Virus record (IMG/VR): IMGVR_UViG_3300049491_000206
Location: 1 to 42,724 of that record
Origin: a virus
Length of the DNA stretch: 42,724 nt
Strand: one strand, 5' to 3'
Position 1 is the stretch's first letter, and every line of letters starts with the position of its first letter. This document shows, one piece after another, positions 23,856 to 30,633 of this stretch. Made by a program: the position numbers and the translations under genes. The notes below the pieces were generated by a model. The model had not been told where the DNA came from, made no database searches, and was given only the letters and a program-made list of their open reading frames with translations.

Positions 23856-24119
23856 TTAAATCCCGTTTTGGTTGCTGAAATAAATAGTCACGCTGCCGTC
23901 GAGGTTTGGCTCGGAAGAATCGTAAGCCTGCCTGCCCCTTTGACCTAACGCGCCGCCGCAAACGCAGCCCTTGTGACCGCAGAGCGCCGACCAAGATCGT
24001 TTAGCCTGTCGCGGCGAAATGAGAAACGCCGCGTCGCCGTGCTCGTTGGTGAACGTTGCGCGCTTCGCCTTTAACACTCGCTGCGTTTTGTGAAAGTCGT
24101 TTGTGATTACGATGTCCAT
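23856..24119 (-). CDS. Small protein with Cys/His cluster, unknown
   Basis: This protein has 87 residues from ATG 24119 (MDIVITNDFHKTQ), which has AAGGGC upstream. A longer reading from TTG 24230 overlaps the HNH gene and is less likely. The centre has SWSALCGHKGCVCGGALGQR, a Cys-His-Cys-Cys group that could bind a metal, between a strand-rich N-terminus and a YFSNQ end. No family is recognised. Confidence 0.6.
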   Translation of the reverse strand: MDIVITNDFHKTQRVLKAKRATFTNEHGDAAFLISPRQAKRSWSALCGHKGCVCGGALGQRGRQAYDSSEPNLDGSVTIYFSNQNGI

Positions 24120-24198
24120 TTTGAAGCCCTTTTGACTTTCGCGTGGGACCATTCCCGCCGCGTCTGTGCCTAGTATGTAGGGCAGCGCTCTGGCGCGG

Positions 24199-24492
24199 TC
24201 AAGCCCCTGTTCGCCTTTTCTTTCTGACAAAACAAAAAAGGCCGCGAGCCTGCAGGATTGCCGCGTATTTGTGCGACTTTAGGAATTCGTTAACACTTAG
24301 ATCGGCCTTGAATTTGTTGCATGCGCGACAAGCTGCGACAATGTTTGATCGGCGGTAAAACTTGCCGCCCCGACTCAACGCAACGACGTGATCGGTTGTG
24401 GCGTCGCCTGGAGGCATGATCCAATTGCAGTAGTAGCAGCGCCCGCCTTGAGCCTCGACCGCCTTGGTGCGTTGCGGCTTTAGGTTAGACAC
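24199..24492 (-). CDS. HNH endonuclease
   Basis: This 97-residue protein has the HNH core: CYYC and CRAC zinc-ligand pairs (residues about 19-22 and 55-58), ATTDHVVALSRGG with the catalytic His, and NIVAACRACNKFKAD. It lies between the methyltransferase-like gene and a small unknown gene in the early minus operon. Phage HNH proteins nick DNA for packaging or act as homing or anti-host nucleases. Distance from the terminase genes makes a packaging role less certain. Confidence 0.83.
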   Translation of the reverse strand: MSNLKPQRTKAVEAQGGRCYYCNWIMPPGDATTDHVVALSRGGKFYRRSNIVAACRACNKFKADLSVNEFLKSHKYAAILQARGLFCFVRKKRRTGA

Positions 24493-24516
24493 GTCGCGCG
24501 CTCAAATCTAAACCTC

Positions 24517-25086
24517 CTAAGCCGCTATTGCTGCGGCGATTCCCCACTGCTCAGCCATTGCTGCGGCAATACCTTCCAGGGTTCGACTTCTCTCTTTCCA
24601 ACGGTTAGGGCTAGGGGTCATTTTGTGAACCCGCGCCTCACGCCCGCCAACGATATTTGTGGGCATCAGTTTTGGAAGATTCTTAAGCCAGAGGCATGTG
24701 GCCTTAGTTTCCCCGTGGCCAAACATCCAAGGTTGAACAATCTGGTTTGGCTTTCTGATTTTAGAACTGATTACGCTAATGGGGTTTTCCAAGGCAATGC
24801 GATAGATGGGGGCGTCTAACAGCGCCTTTACAAACTTAAGAGCGTCTGATTGCTCCTGTGTCTTGTCTTTGAACCACCGCGCACCGGACACCGCCAGATG
24901 CGTGCACGGTGGGTGGGCGATCATCAAGTCCCACCCGTCACCAAGATGCATCGTCACATCATCCATAATGTGAAAATTGCTCTCATCTTCTGACGGCAGC
25001 AAATCGCAAGACCAAGCGTCTTGCCCCCTATCGCGGAAGGCTCGACGGACCACGCCTGAAAACTCGCAAGCAATAAGCACCCTCAC
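24517..25086 (-). CDS. Cytosine-C5 methyltransferase-like protein
   Basis: This 189-residue protein resembles short phage DNA cytosine methylases. It begins MRVLIACEFSGVVRRAFRDR (SAM-binding motif I type), then has a WSCDLLPSE acidic turn, DLMIAHPPCTHLAVSG with the PPC catalytic Cys (motif IV), and ALENPISV (motif VI ENP). It is much shorter than bacterial C5 methylases and lacks an obvious target-recognition domain, so it may be a single-domain enzyme, may need a partner, or may have a changed reaction. It starts at the base next to the stop of the pentapeptide gene. It belongs to the same transcription direction as the ParB/TAGT pair. Confidence 0.72.
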   Translation of the reverse strand: MRVLIACEFSGVVRRAFRDRGQDAWSCDLLPSEDESNFHIMDDVTMHLGDGWDLMIAHPPCTHLAVSGARWFKDKTQEQSDALKFVKALLDAPIYRIALENPISVISSKIRKPNQIVQPWMFGHGETKATCLWLKNLPKLMPTNIVGGREARVHKMTPSPNRWKERSRTLEGIAAAMAEQWGIAAAIAA

Positions 25087-25632
25087 CTACACCTCCCAAG
25101 CCGCTATTGCTGCGGTTATTACCGCAACGAAATCCGTGTCGCAGATGTTCACGGGGCAGGATCGTTTCATCGCCTCCGTAAATCGCGCTTCGATAAAATC
25201 CAGTATTGCCAACGTCTCCGCGCCCTTTGTTGTGTTTGGGTATGATTTGTCGACGTGCGCTCGATACTCAGCAACCGTCATAAATCGGCAGCCAGCTTTA
25301 ACGTAGTCGCCTCTGTCGGTTCGCCAGCCAAAAAACTCGTAACTATCCTCAATGCGTGTCGCGCGGGCGATTAGCCCTACTGCTTTCTTACCGCCTCCGA
25401 GGTTCGCGCCTCCGAGGTATGCGCCTCCGAGGTATGCGCCTTCGAGGTTTGCGCCTTCGAGGTTTGCGCCTCCGAGGTTTGCGCCTTCGAGGTATGCGCC
25501 TCCGAGGTATGCGCCTTCGAGGTTTGCGCCTCCGAGGTTTGCGCCTCCGAGGCTTGCGCGAGCACCGCCCTTTTCACCACGCGCCCATTTCTCGTGCGCG
25601 GCTAAAACGACTTTGATTTCGTCTGGTGTCAT
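25087..25632 (-). CDS. Pentapeptide-repeat protein
   Basis: This 181-residue protein carries eleven tandem A(N/Y/S)L(G/E)G pentapeptides (residues about 25-80), forming a short right-handed beta helix, then a C-terminal domain with a [15 protein letters not shown] block and a helical end. The C-terminal domain is common in phage proteins with such repeats. Pentapeptide helices can mimic DNA (gyrase protection by Qnr/MfpA), but many have no known role. Its start overlaps the stop of the gene before it by 4 bases. Confidence 0.75.
   Translation of the reverse strand: MTPDEIKVVLAAHEKWARGEKGGARASLGGANLGGANLEGAYLGGAYLEGANLGGANLEGANLEGAYLGGAYLGGANLGGGKKAVGLIARATRIEDSYEFFGWRTDRGDYVKAGCRFMTVAEYRAHVDKSYPNTTKGAETLAILDFIEARFTEAMKRSCPVNICDTDFVAVITAAIAAWEV
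25392..25556. repeat. Eleven tandem 15-bp repeats inside the pentapeptide gene
   Basis: Unit GCGCCTCCGAGGTTT with variants (TTCGAGG, GGTAT). It encodes the pentapeptides on the minus strand. The near identity of units suggests recent slippage growth. Confidence 0.9.
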
Positions 25633-25871
25633 GGATTCTCTCCTATTGCTTTGAGGGCATTTCGAGCAATCAATCTTAGGGTGTCACAGTTTGGCATAAA
25701 CCGAGCCTCGTCCGACACATAAGTATTGATAAATAGCGCCTCTCTCGCCACATCAAGCTTGGCGCGGAGTGATGTGATTTCGGCCGCCGCGTGTCTCATT
25801 TTTATAGCCGCAGCGCTGAAAGCGTCCTCACCACTGGCTCGTGTGAGAAGCCTCTCCACTATGTCACTCAT
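25629..25871 (-). CDS. Small early protein, unknown
   Basis: This protein has 80 residues from ATG 25871 ([16 protein letters not shown]); the longer frame to 25931 runs far into its neighbour and is not used. It is helical, with an [20 protein letters not shown] coiled-coil segment and a [16 protein letters not shown] end that resembles the end of the gene before it ([11 protein letters not shown]). It is ATGA-coupled on both sides. Confidence 0.65.
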   Translation of the reverse strand: MSDIVERLLTRASGEDAFSAAAIKMRHAAAEITSLRAKLDVAREALFINTYVSDEARFMPNCDTLRLIARNALKAIGENP

Positions 25872-26083
25872 TTTGCCTCCAGGGCCTTGCGTGCGATGAC
25901 ACGTAGGAACGTGTGATGCCTGATCACCCAATCTTCGCCTGTCCCACCAAAGGCAGCGGCGTGAAGGGCGGCGATGTAACGATCTGCGTAGTTAAGCGCC
26001 ATGCTCCAACCATCATCCCATGCTCCGGTACTTATGACTTCATCCATAATGACCTTCGCAATAATCTCCCTAGCGGTGGTCAT
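25868..26083 (-). CDS. Small early protein, unknown
   Basis: This 71-residue helical protein starts MTTAREIIAKVIMDEVISTG and ends [16 protein letters not shown]. Its start and stop both overlap neighbours by 4 bases (ATGA), so its translation is locked to the chain. The ending motif IARKALEA is shared with the following gene (IARNALKA), suggesting a common small domain. Confidence 0.65.
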   Translation of the reverse strand: MTTAREIIAKVIMDEVISTGAWDDGWSMALNYADRYIAALHAAAFGGTGEDWVIRHHTFLRVIARKALEAK

Positions 26084-26532
26084 GGTGTCACCTCAGGCTT
26101 CGGAATGAGCTTGGCGTCGAATAGCCGCACAAACTCGTCGACACGTGCGCGCAAGAGTGGCGGAGCGTCCTCAGTGGATTTAATCCCAAACGCAAACGCC
26201 ATTGGACAGTTTGTCCAAGAGTGGCAATCCCACGCGCCACTATCGACAACATCTTTGAGTGTCTTTCCTCCGGCTGTAAGCAACGCCGGGACAACATCGC
26301 TCAAGTATTGGCTAAATTTGAGACCATCCGTCATCGTAAAGTCGCCAATATTCTTGGCGTTACGCAAGTCGGCGTAACTCAAGTTGGCGTTACGCAAGTC
26401 GGCCTTAGCCCTGACTGCAATTTCAACCGCCGCCTTGATGTGCAGCATCTCATCAATTGAGGCATCGACTTGAGCCGTGAACAGCACCTTGCCGTCACGC
26501 CATGACTTGATTTCAACTGGTATGGTGGTCAT
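26080..26532 (-). CDS. Early protein with a short pentapeptide segment
   Basis: This 150-residue protein begins with a beta-type part (IPVEIKSWRDGKVLFTAQVD). It then has two to three pentapeptide-like turns (AKADLRNANLSYADLRNA, residues about 42-59) and a C-terminal alpha/beta part with WDCHSWTNCPMAFAFG. This N-part plus pentapeptides plus C-part plan occurs in phage proteins of unknown role. A 20-bp direct repeat (26354-26373 and 26384-26403) encodes the pentapeptides. Confidence 0.65.
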   Translation of the reverse strand: MTTIPVEIKSWRDGKVLFTAQVDASIDEMLHIKAAVEIAVRAKADLRNANLSYADLRNAKNIGDFTMTDGLKFSQYLSDVVPALLTAGGKTLKDVVDSGAWDCHSWTNCPMAFAFGIKSTEDAPPLLRARVDEFVRLFDAKLIPKPEVTP

Positions 26533-26978
26533 GTTTGAATCTCCGGGGTTTGATTCTTAAATAAAATGGGCTTGCCGCACTTTGGGCAAAAGTTTTTGCT
26601 GCGAGGCAAAACAATCCGTGCGCGGGTCATGTGCCCAAACCCACAAGCAGTTGCATAAATCCCCCGCGCATCCTCGCTCCATTCACACACATCAGGAGTT
26701 GATGCGAGACGACTTGATCGTGGATCCTCACCCGCCGCCGCCTCAGCATCGCTGCCAAGGATTTCGTTGATAAAATACTGAGCCGTACGCTTGGTGTAAT
26801 CTGTCTTGCGTGGCGTCTCCCAGTTTATAGCCCGATCAATCACTGGGGCCATAGCGCGCACGACTGCGGCAATTCCCGCGCGCAGTTTTGCTGTGTCTGT
26901 AAGCGTGATACCATTATGAGTAAGTACCGCTTTCCGCAAAGCGTCGCCGTACGCCACTATCAAATCATCAAGCGTCAT
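26529..26978 (-). CDS. Early protein with a C-terminal zinc-ribbon-like end
   Basis: This 149-residue protein has a helical N-terminal half (LDDLIVAYGDALRKAVLTHN) and a C-terminal metal-binding-like part: a CEW strand, ATACGFGH, and a KNFCPKCGKPILF knuckle (residues about 131-143) that supplies a CxxC pair. It may bind nucleic acid. Its start overlaps the stop of the small membrane gene before it by 4 bases. Confidence 0.62.
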   Translation of the reverse strand: MTLDDLIVAYGDALRKAVLTHNGITLTDTAKLRAGIAAVVRAMAPVIDRAINWETPRKTDYTKRTAQYFINEILGSDAEAAAGEDPRSSRLASTPDVCEWSEDARGIYATACGFGHMTRARIVLPRSKNFCPKCGKPILFKNQTPEIQT

Positions 26979-27154
26979 AGCCAGCCCATCCCGCGCAAGC
27001 CCATGTCGACGACGTACTCAGCGAAGCAGTACGTCAAGATGAAAAGTGCAAATCCTGCCAGCGGCGACAGTGGCGGGTTGGTCTTGTCTTGGTATTTCCA
27101 AATGGACCCGAGCGTTAAAACAATCGCGAGCGCGATCAGTGCGTGAACTAACAT
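26975..27154 (-). CDS. Small two-span membrane protein, 59 residues
   Basis: Read directly: ATG 27154 to TGA 26977-26975. The leader has AAACGGGA nine bases before the ATG. It starts MLVHALIALAIVLTLGSIW (span 1), has a charged loop (KYQDKTNPP), then LAGFALFILTYCFAEYVV (span 2) and a short Gly/Met end. It opens the chain of six coupled genes 27154-24517. It could be an early membrane effector, but nothing more can be read. Confidence 0.68.
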   Translation of the reverse strand: MLVHALIALAIVLTLGSIWKYQDKTNPPLSPLAGFALFILTYCFAEYVVDMGLRGMGWL

Positions 27155-27178
27155 TTCAAAATCTCCCGTTTGAATTCC

Positions 27179-27568
27179 TTACTCGGCGACAACACCCAAT
27201 TCGGTTTCTAGCTTTTTCAGCCGCATCGAGAGCGTCGCAACGCGTTCGGATAGTTGAGCGACGCGTTGCGCTAGCGGTTCGACTGCGTCGCGCTTCGCTG
27301 CCTCGACTGCCGCGAGAAGTTCGCCTTGTGTCGCGCGCTTTTGTTGCGCGGGTGGCGCTGGCAACATGAGGCGACCAAACATTTCGATGCGGATATTTTT
27401 CGCCATACTGCCGTTGATGCCAGGGCTTACACACGCCGCAACACGCGCGTCCGTCCAGCCTTCATCGTAGTGATAAATATCACCCTTCATTCGACCGTGT
27501 TGCTTCAGCAAATCGACCATTGCAACACGCTCTTTCAGCGTCGCTTTTTTGTACGTGATCGTTGTCAT
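27179..27568 (-). CDS. Coiled-coil early protein, unknown
   Basis: This 129-residue protein has an N-terminal helix-turn-helix-like start (TLKERVAMVDLLKQHGRM, then a GWTDARVAACVSPGI segment) that resembles phage DNA-binding proteins, and a long C-terminal coiled coil from about residue 80 (LLAAVEAAKRDAVEPLAQRV, then ERVATLSMRLKKLETEL). AAACGGGA lies 6 bases before the ATG. Confidence 0.62.
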   Translation of the reverse strand: MTTITYKKATLKERVAMVDLLKQHGRMKGDIYHYDEGWTDARVAACVSPGINGSMAKNIRIEMFGRLMLPAPPAQQKRATQGELLAAVEAAKRDAVEPLAQRVAQLSERVATLSMRLKKLETELGVVAE

Positions 27569-27588
27569 TTCATCTCCCGTTTGTTGAT

Positions 27589-27602
27589 TTGAGTCGCCTC
27601 AA
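27589..27602. repeat. Short inverted repeat upstream of the 27568 gene
   Basis: TTGAG-TCGC-CTCAA lies just upstream of the leader of the 27568 gene. It could be an operator. On the minus strand a possible promoter (TTAACT, 17 bases, TAAACT) overlaps it. Confidence 0.3.
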
Positions 27603-27657
27603 GTTTAACCCGGCTCGAAAACAAAGTTAACTCGCGCGCGCGTTTTTTCCTCAGCCC

Positions 27658-27987
27658 TTAAGGCAAAGATTGCACAGATTTCGCCTCGTTAATTTGCACC
27701 GGTCTTGGGCTTGAGACGCTCACTGAAACCTCTAAAGGCTCGTCGGCTAGGAAGCTGCGCTGAAGCTCCAGCAGCGCGAGAAGTCTTTTCAACTCGCGCA
27801 GGGTCCAGCCTTTGCTGTCGCGCGTTCGTATTGAAACGCTTGCGCTTGTGTTCGGCGACAGCGCGAATTCGATTGTGTCGTCGTCAAAGCGCGCCTCTTC
27901 GTTTAGTGGCGGCGCGACCTTGTCAGTTTGTGGCGGTGTTAAATCCGCTTGCGCTTGCGTTAATTGCAAAGCCTCGTCTTTGTTCAT
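27658..27987 (-). CDS. Small early protein, unknown
   Basis: This 109-residue protein is preceded by an AGGAAAG site at ATG 27987. It begins MNKDEALQLTQAQADLTPPQ (low complexity), then has a beta-helix-beta region (TIEFALSPNTSASVSIRTRD; LRELKRLLALLELQRSFL) and a Ser/Pro-rich end. It overlaps the upstream membrane protein gene by 65 bases. Family not recognised. Confidence 0.55.
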   Translation of the reverse strand: MNKDEALQLTQAQADLTPPQTDKVAPPLNEEARFDDDTIEFALSPNTSASVSIRTRDSKGWTLRELKRLLALLELQRSFLADEPLEVSVSVSSPRPVQINEAKSVQSLP

Positions 27988-28159
27988 TTTCTCTTTCCTC
28001 TTGTTTCCTAATTGCTTCTAAGTGGGCCTTCATTTCCGCGTGAACTTGTTCAGCCAAGAATCGCTTCACCGGCGACGCAAGGTTAACTCCAGTTATGAAT
28101 CCGACGCAACCGCACGTCAGCGTGAAAACGAATATATATGTGTAAAGCTCGATTGTCAT
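27923..28159 (-). CDS. Small membrane-anchored helical protein
   Basis: This 78-residue protein has an N-terminal membrane span (MTIELYTYIFVFTLTCGCVG with FITGVNLA) followed by a long charged helix (VHAEMKAHLEAIRKQEERE). The start is coupled to the preceding gene (ATGCAATGA). The end overlaps the next gene by 65 bases, a long overlap, so either this end or the next start may be less certain. Confidence 0.5.
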   Translation of the reverse strand: MTIELYTYIFVFTLTCGCVGFITGVNLASPVKRFLAEQVHAEMKAHLEAIRKQEERENEQRRGFAINASASGFNTATN

Positions 28160-28482
28160 TGCATCGCCTCATAAGGTGAAATCTTGAACCGTTTGTAATT
28201 TGTGTCAATAGACCGACCGATTGCGACAGCCAGTTCTCTTGCTTGCTCATCGTCAAACCCGTTGCCGTCATTTTTGACGCCGAGAACACTTATCCTTGCG
28301 AACAGCGCGGCAGACAAAATCACGAAAGCGCGCAACATTTGAAAGTCCGTAAACTCGTTTAGGTCGTTCATCTCCGAGTAAGCCTTGAAAACATGTTGCA
28401 CGCAAATCTCGCTTGGATGATCTTGATCGTTCGCAGTCGTCAGAAGCGTGTAAAGCGCTTCGCCAATGTTTATTTGCGTCAC
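28156..28482 (-). CDS. Small early helical protein, unknown
   Basis: This protein has 108 residues from GTG 28482-28480, which sits in GTGA with the stop of the gene before it and has GGAGAG upstream. A longer frame to 28632 is Arg-rich and shadows the upstream gene. It is mostly helical (INIGEALYTLLTTANDQD; FTDFQMLRAFVILSAALFAR; DDEQARELAVAIGRSID). No known family. Confidence 0.6.
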   Translation of the reverse strand: MTQINIGEALYTLLTTANDQDHPSEICVQHVFKAYSEMNDLNEFTDFQMLRAFVILSAALFARISVLGVKNDGNGFDDEQARELAVAIGRSIDTNYKRFKISPYEAMQ

Positions 28483-28805
28483 TTGTCTCTCCTCTCTGTG
28501 TGTCGTTTGACGTGTTGCAGCAAGTGGGCTTGTGTTCTCATCACAACCGCGTCGAGTGCGTCGTCGTAGTCGATTTTCAGGTCGCGCTGTAGGGCCACGG
28601 TCGCCGCGGCCAGGATTGAACCAGCGAGCCAAGCGCAGGCTTCGGCCTTCTGGCGTAGGGTAGCGCCCTGCGGAGCGTTCACTGCCGCCAACAGGGCGTC
28701 CACGGTGGCTGGCGCGCGCTCTATCGTGTACGGGTCAATCTGCTTTGCCGCGATCCACTCGGAAAGCGTCTCAACACGTGTGCGATAATCGTTTTGCTTT
28801 GTCAT
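28479..28805 (-). CDS. Small early helical protein, unknown
   Basis: This 108-residue protein consists of helices with LSEWIAAKQIDPYTIERAPA and an Ala-rich segment (LAGSILAAATVALQRDLKID). It starts 5 bases after the stop of the 28810 gene and its stop overlaps the next GTG. No motif is recognised. Confidence 0.58.
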   Translation of the reverse strand: MTKQNDYRTRVETLSEWIAAKQIDPYTIERAPATVDALLAAVNAPQGATLRQKAEACAWLAGSILAAATVALQRDLKIDYDDALDAVVMRTQAHLLQHVKRHTERRDK

Positions 28806-28809
28806 GTCG

Positions 28810-29439
28810 TCACCTTGTTCGCGGCGTTAAGATGATTCTACGCCCGAAGTGTTTTTGCATTGAGTCGCCCCACCTTGCGTTAATTTGCTCGACCGCGAAA
28901 GAGGATAAATTTGTAACGGTGTGCTCGTAACCGCCGAAAGCGCAGTCAACAAAAAAGCTGTGTTCGTGCATCGGGTGGATTGTATCGAGCCATTCCGTCC
29001 AACGCTCGTTTTTGCGTAATGGCGAAATCTTGAGTCGAAACCCGGCGTATGCGGGGTCTGGCGCTACCCTGTCAGGATGTAAGTTTGTCTTGGCGCCTGA
29101 GTCTGCAATATCTGCGTGGGCGATACGTCTTGTAATCGTGGCAATGTGCGCAACCTTGGGCCAGTATGTTTTTGTCTGCACCCATTCTGTTATTGCCGCC
29201 TCTGTCGCGCGTGCTGGAAGTGCGTGCAGCGTTTCGAGCCACTCGCCTGCAAGCGTTGTAGACATGTTAGCGCCGTCTGAAGACGGTCCAAACACCGCAG
29301 TCAGTCGCAACAACGCTTTTGCGATAACTTGTGCGTCTGTCGGCCGTGTAAACTTCTCAACCGTTATTAATTGTTGCGTTGCCGTCTGCGATGTCACGGA
29401 GCCAATCGAGTCCGTCGTCGTGTTTTCGTGCTCGCTCAT
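28810..29439 (-). CDS. Putative replication-associated protein
   Basis: This 209-residue protein overlaps the end of the DUF1376 gene by 83 bases; its leader has AAACGGGA and a nearer AGGA. An N-terminal Thr-rich tail leads into VIAKALLRLTAVFGPS and a helix-rich domain with EWLETLHALPARATEAAITEW and WPKVAHIATITRRI. This is the plan of small phage helicase-loader partner or primosome proteins. The position directly after a DUF1376 gene supports a replication role. Function is inferred, not shown. Confidence 0.5.
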   Translation of the reverse strand: MSEHENTTTDSIGSVTSQTATQQLITVEKFTRPTDAQVIAKALLRLTAVFGPSSDGANMSTTLAGEWLETLHALPARATEAAITEWVQTKTYWPKVAHIATITRRIAHADIADSGAKTNLHPDRVAPDPAYAGFRLKISPLRKNERWTEWLDTIHPMHEHSFFVDCAFGGYEHTVTNLSSFAVEQINARWGDSMQKHFGRRIILTPRTR

Positions 29440-30145
29440 AGTCCTTTGCTTTCCCGTTTAAGATTGTTTGCACGTACCCGGCAGGGTTAGCCGCCTGATT
29501 CTGTTCAGCCTTCGAGAGCGCGCTTAGGATCGCTTCGTCGGAGTGTTCTTTTCGCCATTTGCCGATCACGCCCCTGGCGTCGCTTTCGTCGGTCCCGGTG
29601 CTGGTCAGGTAGGCGACCGCATTGGTCCAAATTTGAATCGAAAAATCGAAAAAATTTGAATCGCCGGTACGGCCGCCCAGGGGGCGTTTTTGTGATTCTT
29701 TCTTACTTTCTTTCTTATCTTGTGATTGTGGTTGTGATTGTGTGGTGTTTTGCATGTCGTTTGCTAGGCTGTTTGCTAGACCATTTGCATGTGCAATTGC
29801 ATGTGCAATTGCATGTCTCGTTTTTAGCCCTTTTTTTCCCACTTCTCTGCGGGTTTTTGACAGGTAGCGAGAGCGCTTCAACTCTTCGTCGGCTCTTTTA
29901 TGTCGATAAAAGTCGCCTGATTTTTCGAAAAAACGCTCTAAAATATACTCCACGGCGGCCTGTTCTTCTGGTGCAATTGCACTGCAAACTCGTAGCAATT
30001 GCCAGAGGTCTGTCGGGAGGGGATTTTCGCTCATATAATAGTGGTCTAAGAGACGCCTGTACGCGCAGTCCTGGAGCCAAGAAAGGTGACGCGTGTCGTT
30101 CGCATAGTCGGCGGGGTACCACGCGAACCAAGGTCGTATTGTCAT
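29357..30145 (-). CDS. DUF1376 (YdaU-like) replication protein
   Basis: This 262-residue protein has the DUF1376 N-terminus: WFAWYPADYANDTRHLSWLQ (5-24), then AYRRLLDHYYMSENPLP and LWQLLRVCSA, and VEYILERFFEKSGD, followed by KRADEELKRS. The middle is low complexity, with a HAIAHAIAHANG repeat and Gln/Ser/Lys-rich linker. The C-terminal domain (about 180-250) has WTNAVAYLTSTG and a DAILSALSKAEQ helix. Such proteins act as origin-binding or initiator proteins in phages that use the host replisome. The linker DNA carries origin-like repeats. Confidence 0.78.
   Translation of the reverse strand: MTIRPWFAWYPADYANDTRHLSWLQDCAYRRLLDHYYMSENPLPTDLWQLLRVCSAIAPEEQAAVEYILERFFEKSGDFYRHKRADEELKRSRYLSKTRREVGKKGLKTRHAIAHAIAHANGLANSLANDMQNTTQSQPQSQDKKESKKESQKRPLGGRTGDSNFFDFSIQIWTNAVAYLTSTGTDESDARGVIGKWRKEHSDEAILSALSKAEQNQAANPAGYVQTILNGKAKDYERARKHDDGLDWLRDIADGNATINNG
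29628..29817. other. Candidate replication origin inside the DUF1376 gene
   Basis: Two direct copies of AAATTTGAATCG (about 29628-29640 and 29652-29663) flank an A/T-rich stretch. About 120 bases on, GCATGTGCAATT repeats twice and begins a third time (29788-29817), beside two TTTGCTAG boxes. An iteron-plus-AT-rich layout in the linker of the initiator gene is the lambda O arrangement. Inference from layout. Confidence 0.45.
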
Positions 30146-30178
30146 GGGTTAATTTAGTCCCTTCTTACTAAGGAAAAA

Positions 30179-30233
30179 CCGGGGTCTGTGACGTGTAAGA
30201 CCGCCGCTTTAGGTGTTGCAACACCCGCCCCGG
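30179..30233 (-). terminator. Long hairpin with U run, terminator or attenuator
   Basis: In minus-strand RNA, CCGGGG (30233-30228) pairs with CCCCGG (30184-30179), followed by five U residues. Inside lies the 14-base palindrome GGTGTTGCAACACC (30212-30225). It sits in the 125-base gap between the 30271 gene and the replication gene, so it should limit read-through into replication genes. Confidence 0.55.
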
Positions 30234-30270
30234 CTCAGTGACAATAACCAACTAAAGGTTAATTACAAGC

Positions 30271-30633
30271 CTACAATCGGCCACCGTTTTCCTGCCACTG
30301 GGCAAAAGACACGCGCACAAGATCGACAAGCGGCGCGAAGTCTGCGCGGCTTTTGACGGTTACGTTGCGCCAATCGTGACGCGATTGCAGGAAATACGCG
30401 AAAGTGACAGCGTCATAAATGTCAGAAAACGGTTGCGAGACGAACACGCCAAGCTCTATTGACGCGACGAAATAACCTCCAGCAAGCGGCTTGGCTTCAC
30501 GTGTTGACGCGTTGACGCTGAATCCAGCAGCGCGATGAACGACACAAAGACCGCCGAAACAGTCCGTCGCGTCGACCCATTCGAAGCCGACAGGGGTGTT
30601 AAGCTTGACTTGGAATAGTAATTTCTCGGGCAT
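30271..30633 (-). CDS. Early protein, unknown
   Basis: This protein has about 120 residues from ATG 30633 (MPEKLLFQVKLNTPVG); an extended frame to 30669 shares more of the RuvC-like gene and is less likely. It is alpha/beta, with VDATDCFGGLCVVHRAAGFSV, an FVSQPFSDIYDAVTFAYFLQ helix and an end SFAQWQENGGRL. It overlaps the resolvase gene by 35 bases and is followed by the attenuator-like hairpin. I do not recognise the family. Confidence 0.6.
   Translation of the reverse strand: MPEKLLFQVKLNTPVGFEWVDATDCFGGLCVVHRAAGFSVNASTREAKPLAGGYFVASIELGVFVSQPFSDIYDAVTFAYFLQSRHDWRNVTVKSRADFAPLVDLVRVSFAQWQENGGRL

Noticed and set aside
25392-25556. Regular 15-bp repeats that resemble a CRISPR or minisatellite
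   Set aside because: The units are contiguous with no spacers and code in frame for pentapeptides on the minus strand.
27606-27650. CGCGCGCG followed by TTTTTT as a plus-strand terminator
   Set aside because: There is no plus-strand gene upstream, and the stem is only a self-complementary CG run with no loop.
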